Assembly (NCBI GenBank): GCA_964017185.1
Contig: OZ024874.1
Location: 53,534,856 to 53,598,855, forward strand
From: Rugalucina vietnamica
Taxonomy: Eukaryota > Mollusca > Bivalvia > Lucinida > Lucinidae
Length of the DNA stretch: 64,000 nucleotides
Reading direction: 5' to 3'
A program made the translations under genes and the position numbers. Below are positions 29,001 through 38,266 of the stretch, one piece after another. Within the stretch, counting starts at the first letter, position 1; each line of letters opens with the position of its first letter. The notes under the pieces were generated by a model. It made no database searches and had not been told where the DNA came from. It saw only the letters and a list, made by a program, of their open reading frames with translations.

Positions 29001-29271
29001 GTATAGTGCACTTATTTGACCCTATATATCTGAGAACCCACATGGTGAGATTTCGATTTTATTTTCTCTCTTTCTTGGGCTCTACCAGGACTCACTTTGA
29101 CCCAAATTTGATTAGCCTGAATTGCCTCTAACCTTACTTACTGCTAACTCGAAAATACCTACCCATACCATTATATACAGTATAGTGCACTTATTTGACC
29201 CCATTTATCTGAGAACCCACATGGTGAGATTTCGATTTTATTTTCTCTATTTCTTGGGCTCTACCTGGGCT

Positions 29272-29449
29272 ATATAGACGAAAGTGAAATTTTTATGCAA
29301 TTTGTATTAAAATAGCATTTTGAGATTCTGTTGACTCCAACCATCACACTAAGGGTCAGCTATTTTGTTTAGTTTGAAAATCGTAGACGGCCAGTTTCTT
29401 GCTACCCTACATTTTAGCCAGTTTCTTTCTGATCTAAATTTGGCCAGTT
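29272..29449. other. Array border without recognisable feature
   Basis: The satellite gives way abruptly to TATATAGACGAAAGTG and then AT-rich sequence. I see no terminal repeat, gene or target duplication at the border. Confidence 0.5.
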
Positions 29450-29868
29450 TGACCCATGGCCGAAAAGAACAGAATCCGAAACTACGTGTAGTTCAAAAGA
29501 TTCGTGGCCAAAAAGACCAGGGACCGAAACGACCCGGGGCCGTAACGATCCGATGTCGAAACGACGCAGAGTAGATACGACCAGAGACTGTAATAACACG
29601 ATATCGACAGGGCAGATGACCGAAGCGACCCAAGTCTAAAAGACCCGGGATCGAAAAGTTACTGGGACAAAACGACTCGATGCCGAAACGGACAGGGGTA
29701 GAAATGACCCAGAACAGAAAAAAACGGTACTGACTGTGGTCGAAATGACCCTGGACCGCAAATACCGGGAACCGAAACGACCCGGTACTAAATCGGCCCG
29801 AGACTGAAACGACTAAGGGCCGTCCAATGTCGGAAACGACTCGAAACTGAAACGACTATGACAAGTAT
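29450..29868. repeat. Degenerate GC-rich minisatellite (CCGAAACGACCCGG type)
   Basis: Loosely repeated copies of a core close to ACCGAAACGACCCGGG, about 16-20 bases per unit, with many substitutions. Clear copies are GACCGAAACGACCCGGGGCC near 29520 and ACCGAAACGACCCGG near 29780. It lies just outside the satellite. A 61-codon minus frame and a 69-codon plus frame across it have no protein-like composition and are not called. Confidence 0.75.
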
Positions 29869-29984
29869 AAGCTTTAACAAAAAGCTTAGTCTACGCTTCG
29901 CATATATAAACTAGAATGTCACAGAATCTGACCGTACACCCATTTCATCGTGGTGCATTTGACTGAACAGAAATAAAACGCTGC

Positions 29985-30175
29985 GCGGTGAAAGCATTCA
30001 TACCTGACAATCGACCGTCACAATACTGTCGGTTCATTTCATTCCGTTGTGGCTTGGATAGAATGTAATTGGCTAAACGGCAGGTGGGGCGCGGTCAAAG
30101 CTTTCATACCTGACCATATAGCGTCACAATAACGTCGGTTCATTTCATTCCGTTGTTGCTTAGATAGAATGCAAT
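29985..30175. repeat. Diverged 106-bp tandem duplication
   Basis: The segment GCGGTGAAAGCATTCATACC to AGAATGTAAT (29985-30069) recurs as GCGGTCAAAGCTTTCATACC to AGAATGCAAT (30091-30175). Both copies contain TCGGTTCATTTCATTCCGTT. The duplication sits between the two blocks of the CCGAAACGACC minisatellite and probably belongs to sequence that split it. Confidence 0.8.
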
Positions 30176-30295
30176 CATGCACCAGTTCCACGAATTTAAC
30201 AATTTGCCCCCATTTTTGGTACCTACTGCACCATTCGTACAAATGTTACCAACCAAAGGGAGGTTTGCATGGGTGTTTGGTGTGTTTACACGGTC

Positions 30296-30545
30296 CTTGG
30301 CGAAACGACCCGGAATTCTACTAACACGATGGTCAAGCCACTAGACTCAAACGTGCAGTTGCAGTTGTAGAGCGGTGTATGAGTTGTCTTGTAAGTAGGT
30401 CAATCTCAAACCTTAGAGTAGTCTACGCGCTGGCGCGTAGACAATAAAAACAGCCCGGGGCTGAAAAAAAACCCTGGACCGAAAAGACATAACCGAAACG
30501 ACCAGGGAGGAGTCGAAACGACCCAGGACAGTAAGGACACATGTA
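30296..30545. repeat. Second block of the CCGAAACGACC minisatellite
   Basis: Further copies of the same degenerate motif: GGCGAAACGACCCGG near 30300, then CCCTGGACCGAAAAGAC, ACCGAAACGACCAGGG and GTCGAAACGACCCAGG at 30472-30530. A stretch near 30340-30450 interrupts it and includes the small palindrome CTACGCGCTGGCGCGTAG. Confidence 0.65.
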
Positions 30546-30574
30546 AAATGCAACAGTAATGCTGCTTTAAAACC

Positions 30575-30711
30575 TACTGCTAGCAGTAGAGCACTTACTG
30601 CTAGCAGTAGAGCTGTTACTGCTAGCAGTAGAATACTTACTGCTAGCAGTAGAATACTTACTGCCAGCAGTAGCTACTGCTACTGCTACTGCTACTGCTA
30701 ACTTCATACCG
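30575..30711. repeat. 21-bp palindromic minisatellite grading into (CTACTG)n
   Basis: Four copies of a 21-base unit starting TACTGCTAGCAGTAGA, a fifth with TACTGCCAGCAG, and then CTACTGCTACTGCTACTGC. Each unit holds the perfect 12-base palindrome ACTGCTAGCAGT. It immediately precedes a family X copy. Tandem palindromes of this kind can fold into short hairpins. Confidence 0.9.
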
Positions 30712-30719
30712 ATTAACTA

Positions 30720-31065
30720 TAACAAAAAATATGAAAACGTATATAAGGTGCAAACAGCACAAAAATCAACGTCAAGACATAAAACACTAAGACCCACCAC
30801 AGAAGTATCGCCTTTGAACGATCAGTAATATAAGACTACTGGCGAGCTTTAATCGGTTTTACAGGTACCTAACCTCACCCTCAGCTTCTGCAGTGGTTCA
30901 GACAATTTAGTTAGTTGTTCGGTCCTCGTGGTGAATCTCTAACATCAAGTACAAACAAATAAATCATGATAACCACTATAATGATGAATCAAAAACAAGG
31001 ACTCACGGATTCAGTAAGCTACCCGACGATGGAGATCACTGGGCGCCTACTTCCGTATTCAGTCT
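30720..31065 (+). repeat. Dispersed repeat family X, copy A (partial)
   Basis: Matches the copies at 35609, 39078 and 55019. Shared landmarks in order are CAGCACAAAAAT, GAACGATCAGTAATATAA, CTTCTGCAGTGGTTCA, TTTAGTTAGTTGTTCGGTCC, AAATCATGATAACCAC and CCCGACGATGGAGATC. The upstream third and the final coding-like stretch are missing; similarity ends at GGGCGCCTACTTCCG. Confidence 0.85.
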
Positions 31066-32600
31066 TATTCAATAAAGTAAAAACTAGAAAAAAAAATGGG
31101 CCAAAATCTGGTAAAAGGGGGCTTATGGTCACAAAAATCAAAATTAAGATACAAGTGAAAGATCAAGATTGTCTGAGTATATCCTGAAAGAAAACTTGAA
31201 AGGATTGTCTTCCCAAATAACAAGGATATTAGCGTAGAAAGGTGTGTGGTTGATAAAGTCTAGACATGACGTCATTAAAATTGTTGATAACGTTACGACG
31301 TTGATGACGTTAACGTCTTTATATCACTCTAAAGGAAAAGGGCTAAGACTAAAATTCACGAAATTCTTCCGTTTCTTTAAGTTCATGCACTTTACAGACT
31401 ATGCAATAAGCACAAATACACACACCGTTTGATAAATCATGCCATAACAAAGGGCGTACCTGGTTTTTAAAATGAGGGTAGTCCTTATGGTGCAATGGTT
31501 GCCATAGCAACATACATAATAAAAATAACTGTTTCGTGATAAATGTTTGTGTCTTGGATTGTGTTATAATATTAAAGCAGATTGACATAAATATAAGAAC
31601 ATACCAATTACTTCAAATTTGGGTGGTTCTTAAATTCTAATAGCATAAAATGTAGGCTACTTGAATGTCCGAGGACCCATTTTGTTGACCCGCGCTCAAA
31701 TATATGGTTTAAAAAGATAGGAATCGGATCCACAAAATTTCATATGACCTTAAATTGTCAATTAGTCTGTACATCAAATCATCTGCATTCTATCGTACTT
31801 CGTCATATTTTTGTATGAATACCAAGCTCTTGGTCACAAATATTACAATGATAATAAACTTGGCTAGATTTGAAACAAAACCAGTATGAGAAGAGGCAAA
31901 AGTTTGGCCAGTGAAATACATGTAAAAACCCATCATGGCTATTAAAAACCATCGTAGTTAAAATTTCCAGTAATAATGCTGTGAATGGAACCTAACATTG
32001 AAATTTTCCTAGTAAAGCGATAGAAATGTCGTGTGTGGTTTTATCAGAGTACATACAACAATGTTTGTGCTTATTTTAAAGGGAGGCAATAACCATATTT
32101 GACCTGTTATTTCTCGTGACTGCTAAGATTAATTTTCGGATTTTTGTCACTGGCAACAACCTTTATTCGAAAGCATCAGTTTTAACATTTATCGCTTAGT
32201 TACAAAAATGATGTTTTGCAAAAAGGGCCAGTAACTGTGTTAAATGTGAAACTAAGCAGTTTCTTATAACATGTTGCAAGAACTAGCATAAACAGCAGGC
32301 AAAGGTGGTATTTGAGCTTGCTAAACTTTTTCCTGTTAGTATTTGAATGTCTTCATTTCGATAAATAAAGTTTAAACCAATGTAATGGCTTATACTTACC
32401 TCTTCAAGAAAATGGATATTCGATAAACTGTACTATCACACTAGCTAAATGCTGACGAGACTGTGAGGATGCAACTTATAAATGCACTGATCAAACTTTC
32501 TCTTGCCGTGTACTGTACATGTACTATGCGGAATAACCGTGACATGTAGTATGGCAATTATTTTTCATGATTACCTCCCTTCAAAAACCATACAGTAACA
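31066..32600. other. AT-rich sequence, no feature seen
   Basis: No protein-like open frame, RNA gene or repeat that I can support. Near 31266-31320 there is a cluster of ACGT-containing words (GACGTCATT, GATAACGTTACGACG, TGACGTTAACGTC) of unknown meaning. Confidence 0.4.
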
Positions 32601-32618
32601 TTTGTAAATGTGTTCTGA

Positions 32619-32671
32619 AAAAAAAAAAAAAACAAAAAAAAAACACACACAAAAAAAAAACAACAAACAAA

Positions 32672-32709
<38 letters not shown>
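32619..32709. repeat. A-rich low-complexity tract
   Basis: About 90 bases of A runs broken by single C or CAC, with the longest unbroken run near 32675-32709. The minus-strand poly-phenylalanine frame here is an artefact. Confidence 0.95.
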
Positions 32710-32713
<4 letters not shown>

Positions 32714-32797
32714 CAAAAAAAACACGAAAAATGAAAATCAATAAATAAAATATAAAACAACAACCTTATGCATATAACATAGCAAAAAAGTCTCTTG

Positions 32798-32880
32798 TAG
32801 TGCGGGTGGGGTTCCAACCCACGCGGACATTTGTCCATTGGAACTTAAGTCCAACGCCTTAATCACTCGGCCAACGCACT
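32798..32880 (-). pseudogene. tRNA-Leu(UAA) pseudogene
   Basis: Read on the minus strand, this is an 83-base leucine-type tRNA with a long variable arm, nearly the same as the intact gene at 34374-34456. The anticodon loop CTTAAGT still gives UAA. Three changes argue for decay: the T-loop reads TTGGAAC instead of TTCGAAC, one G of the conserved D-loop GG is lost (GAGTGATTAA), and the seventh acceptor pair is T opposite C. A run of six T (minus strand) lies about ten bases downstream. The T-loop change falls in the internal promoter B box, so weak or no expression is expected. Confidence 0.85.
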
Positions 32881-33349
32881 GTTGCACCTCAGAAGAAATG
32901 TATATAATGTGCGTAAACAGAACTTTACAATGTTTAAGAGAAATCAAATTATTTAGACATTGAAAATAATTACAGAATTTTATTCTTTAAAATTTGTGGA
33001 ATATTCCAAATGGATTAAATATTTTAATTGTTCTGCAGAAAATAGATCTAAACCGATACCAAATTTCTAATTTGTCAAAATAACTGAACGCTCTCAAAAT
33101 GCCAAATGGAAAATATAAACTACACAGTGATGTGTAGGGAGCAATTTAGGGCTCAACTTATGCTACATTCCAGAAAAAACACAACAATTTTAAAAGCGTT
33201 TGTCTGATTTAAACAAAGAAAAGAATGTACACTCAACCCCATAACCAAATAGTGCAAGACAGCATTTTAATAATCATCAGCCTATTGAGCGCTGCGCGAT
33301 TTCCTGAGCTCCAGTGGACAAATGTCAGCTTGGGTTAAGGCAACGGTTA

Positions 33350-34045
33350 CAGGTAGCTAACCCCCCAGTCAGCATTGCAATAGGGGACCGCTGACGGCCC
33401 GCTAATATTTGCATAGCGGCCCGCTAACTAAAGTCTGCAGTGGCCCACCGGTGGATGTGAAAAGTAAAAAAAATTGTCGGCCCGCTGTCGGAAAAACGCC
33501 GCGTATGTTGCCGCGATGTTGCCCCCATTGTACCGACATGCAAAATATTAAGAAATTAGAAGTTTATTAATATTAAAAAATATCACATAGTTTTGCATTT
33601 GGAATCTTCGAAAACGAAGAATCTGTGTGTTTTAGGGCATGAATTAAGACATGCCCATGAATCTTTTTGTAGGGCATTGTCCTATTTCGTGCCCCTGGCG
33701 GGCCGTCGTTGGGCCGATATGCCAAGATGTCGCTGACGGACCGCCAGCGGCCCGCTTACTGCTCTAAGAGAATGTGAATTTCTTTCAGCAGGAGCCTATG
33801 ATCTCTCCCGGAGCGGGAGAGATTATAGGCTCCTGTTTCAGAGATCAAATAATTTTCTTTCTTTGCCATTTCTACCTAATGTAGAAATGCATTAATGTCA
33901 ATTCCTGGCACTGAGATGTATTTTTGTCAGACAATTTGTTATTTCGGGCCCCTGACGGGCCGTCATGGGGCCGATATGCCGCAATGCCGACGGGCCGATA
34001 TATGCATGCTTGCTGGGCCCGCCCTCTGCTACTGCAGTGGCTCAC
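33350..34045. repeat. GC-rich CGGCCCGC-containing duplicated region
   Basis: Many copies of CGGCCCGC or CGGGCCG type words lie at 33385-33500, 33695-33760 and 33945-34030. The stretch with CCTGGCGGGCCGTCGTTGGG, GCCGATATGCC and TGTCGCTGACGG (from about 33700) is recognisably repeated at about 33948-33990 with CCTGACGGGCCGTCATGGGG. It stands out from the AT-rich surroundings. No protein family is recognised in any frame; it looks like a decayed duplicated repeat. Confidence 0.6.
33789..33835. repeat. Near-perfect 22-bp stem hairpin
   Basis: Arms CAGGAGCCTATGATCTCTCC and GGAGAGATTATAGGCTCCTG, plus two further paired bases each side, close on a GAG loop. The only non-Watson-Crick position would be a G-T wobble. 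It sits between the two copies of the GC-rich repeat. It may be a foldback element. Confidence 0.85.
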
Positions 34046-34373
34046 TTGACTCTAAAACAGTCGTAATGTTGTTCTCAAGAAACGATAACTTTGAAAGAGT
34101 CAAGTGGCTCACAACAGAAAGTTGTTCAGTCCTCATGGTGAATCTCTACTTCCGCAGCAAATCCTAAAAATACCACAATTAACAAGAATAAAATTGTGTA
34201 AAGTTTCATGTTTAAAGTAACTTCATGTCTAGATTTGGTTTTCTAAAGTTACGCAACAATATGCTTATGTGAGACATTTATATCCGTTAATAAGGAAATC
34301 ATATCTTAACTGTTTAAGCTTCATATTTAAACCACTGATTATGTACTGTAACATTAAACATGTAATATATAAC

Positions 34374-34456
34374 AGTGCGGTGGCCGAGTGGTTAAGGCGT
34401 TGGACTTAAGTTCCAATGGACAAATGTCCGCGTGGGTTCGAACCCCACCCGCACTA
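34374..34456 (+). tRNA. tRNA-Leu (anticodon UAA)
   Basis: An 83-base leucine tRNA including the discriminator base, delivering leucine at UUA codons. The acceptor stem AGTGCGG pairs perfectly with CCGCACT and the discriminator is A. The D arm is GCC-GAGTGGTTAA-GGC. The anticodon stem TTGGA/TTCCAA encloses loop CTTAAGT with U33 and anticodon UAA. The long class II variable arm is GGAC-AAAT-GTCC. The T arm is GTGGG-TTCGAAC-CCCAC. Internal A box (TGGCCGAGTGG) and B box (GGTTCGAACC) promoter elements are intact. No CCA is encoded and no intron is present, as usual for an animal gene of this type. The diverged copy 1.5 kb upstream is inverted. Confidence 0.96.
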
Positions 34457-34463
34457 AACTATA

Positions 34464-34468
34464 TTTTT
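34464..34468 (+). terminator. RNA polymerase III T-run terminator
   Basis: Five consecutive T begin seven bases after the tRNA discriminator base, the usual stop signal for polymerase III. Confidence 0.7.
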
Positions 34469-34710
34469 GCGTGTTCTATTTGATGTAATCTATTTGTTTG
34501 CACTATGAAATAAGGCTATTGCTTGTTGATTTACCTTTTTTTTTCTTTTTTAGAAAAAGGATTTTGATTTTACAAAACATTCAAATTTCTTAAGTTTTTG
34601 TATGGTTTTTTGAAGGGAATTAATCATGTTAATTGTTCGCAATAGTACATGTCGCTGATATTCCGCAACGTACAACAGTACATAGCCAGAAATTGTTTGG
34701 TAAATAGAGG

Positions 34711-34805
34711 ATCTTACACGAGTGGTCATTTCATATGATTTTTTTTTTAAACGAGCCTTTGGCGAGTTTAATAAATTTCATATGAAATGACCACGAGTGT
34801 AAGAT
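34711..34805. repeat. 95-bp palindromic foldback element
   Basis: Outer arms ATCTTACACGAGTGGTCATT and AATGACCACGAGTGTAAGAT pair and extend inward through TCATATGA. A smaller inner pair (AAACGAGCC/GGCGAGTTT) lies around the centre. It resembles a foldback element or old MITE. Related words (GTGTGGTCAT, GACGTCATATGATAAAA) recur at 34937-35008, so the parent repeat may extend downstream. Confidence 0.8.
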
Positions 34806-35600
34806 TCGTTTTATCATATGACTTTTAAAATAGGACTTTATCGCCTTCGAAGTCGACAGATTTTCAAAGAAAATTTACAAAATTGTTGTTACGGACGTCG
34901 TCAATGACGTTACGTATTCCCGCAAAAGTGTTAACACACGTGTGGTCATACTATTTTTATGACATGACGTTATCCACTGGAAAACAGCGACGTCATATGA
35001 TAAAAGCATTTATAAGAGAAAGAAATCCACAGAAAATTGTTGCAGCCGCACAGTCTCGTCAGCATTTAGTATCATACAGTACAGTTTTATCAAATAACCA
35101 TTTTCATGAAAATGAAAAGTTTCAGACTGCATTGAATGGTGGTTTAGCGATTTTAAGTATAAAATAATTAAACAGCAATGAACGATAAATGATTTCCTGA
35201 TCCCATAAGTTAATAAGTTCATACAGAAGATCTATAATTCATTTTAATATTCGTATTTAGTTAGAGAAAAGTGTTTAGGGGAAACGAATTACGTACTTTT
35301 CATGTTAAAACGCAGTATAGCATTTTATTATTATGGGTTATGACGATTATAATAAAAAGGCACTATTCATCATTAAATGTATATGTATTCAATGGATAGC
35401 AGCAGCAATAGTTTTCATTATTTATAGTTTGAATGGAGAACAAATGATAAAATTGTTTTTCCCATGAAATATTCAGCTCGAATGAATAAACCTGAAAACC
35501 AATTAACTAAAATGATGGGAAAATAGTCATTAAAATATGGTTTCGTAAATATGATGTAAATCATTCCAAAAGATTCACATGTCGCGACAAATTGGTACTT
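34806..35600. other. AT-rich sequence with possible remnant of the palindromic element
   Basis: A 94-codon plus frame at 34883-35167 has no recognisable domain and begins in sequence related to the palindrome just upstream, so I do not call a gene. Nothing else is supported. Confidence 0.4.
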
Positions 35601-35608
35601 TGATAAGA

Positions 35609-36230
35609 AAAAAGTACAAGTAGGCAATGTTCAGGAAAAGGCGCACTCAGAAAGATATCCGAGGTGGGAAAAACTAAAATGACAATTAAGTACTTATACT
35701 TAGAAACCATATCGTAAACCGAGTGAGCAGCTATTTTCCAGTATGCGGCCACTCAGTTACACGAACTTAAATAAAAATATGAAAACGCACATGAAGTTTA
35801 AAAAGCTCAAACATTCGACTCCAAAACATAAAACAGAAAGAACCACAACAGAAGTATCGCATTGGAACGATCAGTAATATAAAATTACTGGGGGTCTTAA
35901 ACCGGTTTTACAGGCGCCTAACCACACCCTCATCTTCTGCAGTGATTCACAACTTTTAGTTAGTTGTGAATCTCCAACTAGTCAATGAATAATCAAGGAC
36001 AAACAACTAAATCATGATAACCACCATGATGGATCAAAAAACGAGGACTCAACAGATTCAGTAAGCTGCCCGACGATGGAGATCCCTAAGCGCTGAATAA
36101 CTTACTGAAACCCGGAGCAAAGGGAAAAACACTACTTGAACCCCGGTGGGCTAAGCAACAGACAAGAAGTTCCGGCCCAAACCAACTAAAATGAATAGCT
36201 TTATGTCGGGGTCATCATAGAGTCTGACGC
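35609..36230 (+). repeat. Dispersed repeat family X, copy B
   Basis: Starts at AGTACAAGTAGGCAATG and ends at CATAGAGTCTGACGCC, covering nearly the full family. Relative to copy C it lacks the second half of TAGTTGTTCGGTCC and has many substitutions. The coding-like 3' part has frame-breaking changes (for example CCTAAGCGCTGAATAAC). Confidence 0.85.
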
Positions 36231-36902
36231 CATGCTTTTCACATAAGTTTCACGGTATCAACATGACCATGTCTTTACGACACTTATTATTAATAGTGAA
36301 AACGTTGCAGATGAGTCAAACAAAACTAAACACTTGAGAACACAGACTCAACTTTTTTTTTTCATTATACGCAAATGCACTCGGTAGCAAGTAACCCCTT
36401 ATTAAGCTTTTATTGGATGTGGTCAAAATCATCCCATCTATGATTTATGAATGCTCCCGATAACTAATGGTATTATTCTTATTGCATCATTTCCTGATAA
36501 TTACTTTATTTTCCCTTTTCACCCATGCGCTTAGCCTTTAATGCAATAAAACAAAGATAGCTACAAATGTTGCCACAGAAACAACTAATTTCGTCAGTTC
36601 CTATGCATTGCTTCCTCTTTACTGTTCATCCAATCTGTCGCAAAACATAATACGTCTTATTTTCCAACAATCTGCATAAACGCATCCACCGGACGAGTCA
36701 TATACATCAAGATCGTATAGCGTATCTTACTGCATATCATCATCTTGTACATAAGCAAATAACATGTTTGGGAAATTTTCATCCGACATCGATTTGCCAT
36801 GCGTATGGTGAATAAAAACTATATTTATTGTAATTCGTTTTTTAGATAAATAAAGGGATGACAAACCTGCTTGCCCATACATATGAACATATGGCCAATA
36901 AC
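36231..36902. other. AT-rich sequence, no feature seen
   Basis: A T run lies at 36353-36362. No frame with protein-like composition, no RNA gene and no recognised repeat. Confidence 0.4.
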
Positions 36903-37462
36903 TATACTGAACAAAAGTGAAAACGCTACACATAAATTTCTTAAATTCACACACGAATATTTACTCCGAATTTCATTTTATTGCAAAACATTTTACCACA
37001 TATAAATTTTCATACATTGGCTATAACTTGCAATTTGCATCATTTCTGTCGAAGTAAATGCATGTGTGCTACACGCAATTTAAAAAGTAAGAGGTCATAG
37101 AAAAGGCCATGCCAGTTAAGTATTATGAGTAACAGAAGTCGCCAAAAATAAGGGCATGGGCTCGACTGTAGTTGACTCCATTCATTGCCGATTTGTCAAA
37201 TTCGGATTCACGATCGGTTTCATAGAAATGGTATGGTCATTTTTCGGACTCCTCACTTGGTAAAATGGGTCTAACACGGTTCTGTTCGCTTTCGCATAAA
37301 ACATTCGAATCAAAGTGTAAGATATAGTCAAATAAACAATGAGATATAGTCAAATAAACAATGAGTTTTTTTGTTTGTTTGTAATAAAAGGCTTTGCAAT
37401 GAAATGAGAGACAAAAATCAAGTTAGAATATGATTGCAGCATTTTCACTTTTGTTCAGTATA
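36903..37462. mobile_element. Candidate DNA transposon remnant with 25-bp TIRs
   Basis: The left end TATACTGAACAAAAGTGAAA (plus ACGCT, to 36927) is repeated inverted at 37438-37462 with one mismatch in 25. The terminal TA could be the target site, which together with the TIR would suit a Tc1/mariner-type element of about 560 bp. Its 510-bp interior has no transposase frame, so it would be non-autonomous. It includes a 22-base tandem duplication at 37321-37364 (GATATAGTCAAATAAACAAT plus GA, twice). The family assignment is inference. Confidence 0.6.
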
Positions 37463-37698
37463 TGAGCCGCCTCATGGGAAAACCAACAATCTGCATAGGC
37501 GAAAACAAAGACGCAGATCAGCTTCGCGGTAACCGCGAAGCTGATCAGCGCCTTTGTTTTCGCTACTCGGATAGTGCAATTCCTCTTCTACTTACATCCG
37601 AAATTTCAAGCTTCCAGCTCTTTTCTGTGCTTGTACAGGCTGGTTTGTGTCGGACCTGTTCGGAAACCACATTGTTGGTTTTCCCACGAGGCGGCTCA
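37463..37698 (+). mobile_element. 236-bp MITE with internal hairpin, copy 1
   Basis: Terminal inverted repeats of about 28 bases, TGAGCCGCCTCATGGGAAAA with CCAACAAT at the left and the matching ATTGTTGG with TTTTCCCACGAGGCGGCTCA at the right. Flanks are TA on both sides, a possible two-base target duplication. Inside, 37499-37563 folds as a perfect hairpin around GATCAGCTTCGCGG-TAA-CCGCGAAGCTGATC, extended by GCGAAAACAAAG against CTTTGTTTTCGC. An open frame of 83 codons runs through it but follows both TIRs and the hairpin, so it is not a gene. A second copy of equal length lies at 63013-63248. Confidence 0.88.
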
Positions 37699-38250
37699 TA
37701 TTTTAATAGTTAACAGACATATCGGATCGGAGATCATTGGTTCAATGCCTAGGTATTTGCCATATTATACCATTTATTGATAATACATTATCTCACAAGA
37801 GATCATATTGTACCAGTGGCTCATTAAAATAGGCTTGTGTGTGGAATAAAATAAGTATATTAAACTCTGACATATGGATGGTTATCAGTAGAGTGGTGAC
37901 AATTAGTAAATTTTATTCTAAATCATCATGACTTTTTCTGGATGAGTAAAATACAGTTTCAGAATAAAAAGATGAATTTTAATATTGATGTAGATAAAAG
38001 TCTTGATGAATCATTTAACCAAATAATACCGTTTTAAATACTGCTGAAACGAGTTACATTTTGATGAATGCAAAGAATACTATTGAAGTGCATAGCTTAA
38101 GAACTACACACATATGAAGCTAAACATTTCATATTATTTGTAACTTCCATAATAACCGATGTGCTTTTTCTATAGTTTGTTAAGTTTACTTCTCGTCAAT
38201 ATGTTTGACGACTGTGTTATCACCATGATCAAGTAAAATTAACGAACTAC
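37699..38250. other. AT-rich sequence, no feature seen
   Basis: No supported gene, RNA or repeat. It could be an intron if the open frame downstream is a terminal exon. Confidence 0.4.
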
Positions 38251-38266
38251 AGACAGTATTTCCTTG

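Larger units (their letters stand above)
13041..29271 (+). repeat. Right arm of the ~179-bp satellite array
   Basis: About 90 head-to-tail monomers of the same satellite, in the opposite orientation to the preceding arm. The backbone (ATCTGAGAACCCACATGGTG, then CTCTATTTCTTGGGCTCTAC, then CTCACTTTGACCC) is strongly conserved. A window of about 20 bases after AATACCTACCC takes four main forms: ATACCATTATATACAG, CTACCGTTATATACAG, ATACCTTTATTTACAG and ATAAATTTATTTACTG. Most units carry TTGACCTG where the left arm has TTAGCCTG. Left-type TTAGCC units appear only in the distal part (near 24500, 26100, 26457, 28575 and 29112). The array stops inside a monomer at about 29271, after CTCTACCTGGGC. The frames of 62 codons start at TTG; the first ATG gives only 29 codons. 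Confidence 0.97.

Noticed and set aside
29414-29599. Overlapping 61- and 69-codon frames on opposite strands
   Set aside because: They are artefacts of a degenerate minisatellite with few stop codons.
32581-32838. 85-codon poly-phenylalanine protein
   Set aside because: It is a translation of the A-rich tract on the other strand.
37462-37713. 83-codon protein (and its 82-codon counterpart at 63001-63249)
   Set aside because: The frame is made of the MITE's two inverted repeats and its hairpin, with the copies read on opposite strands.
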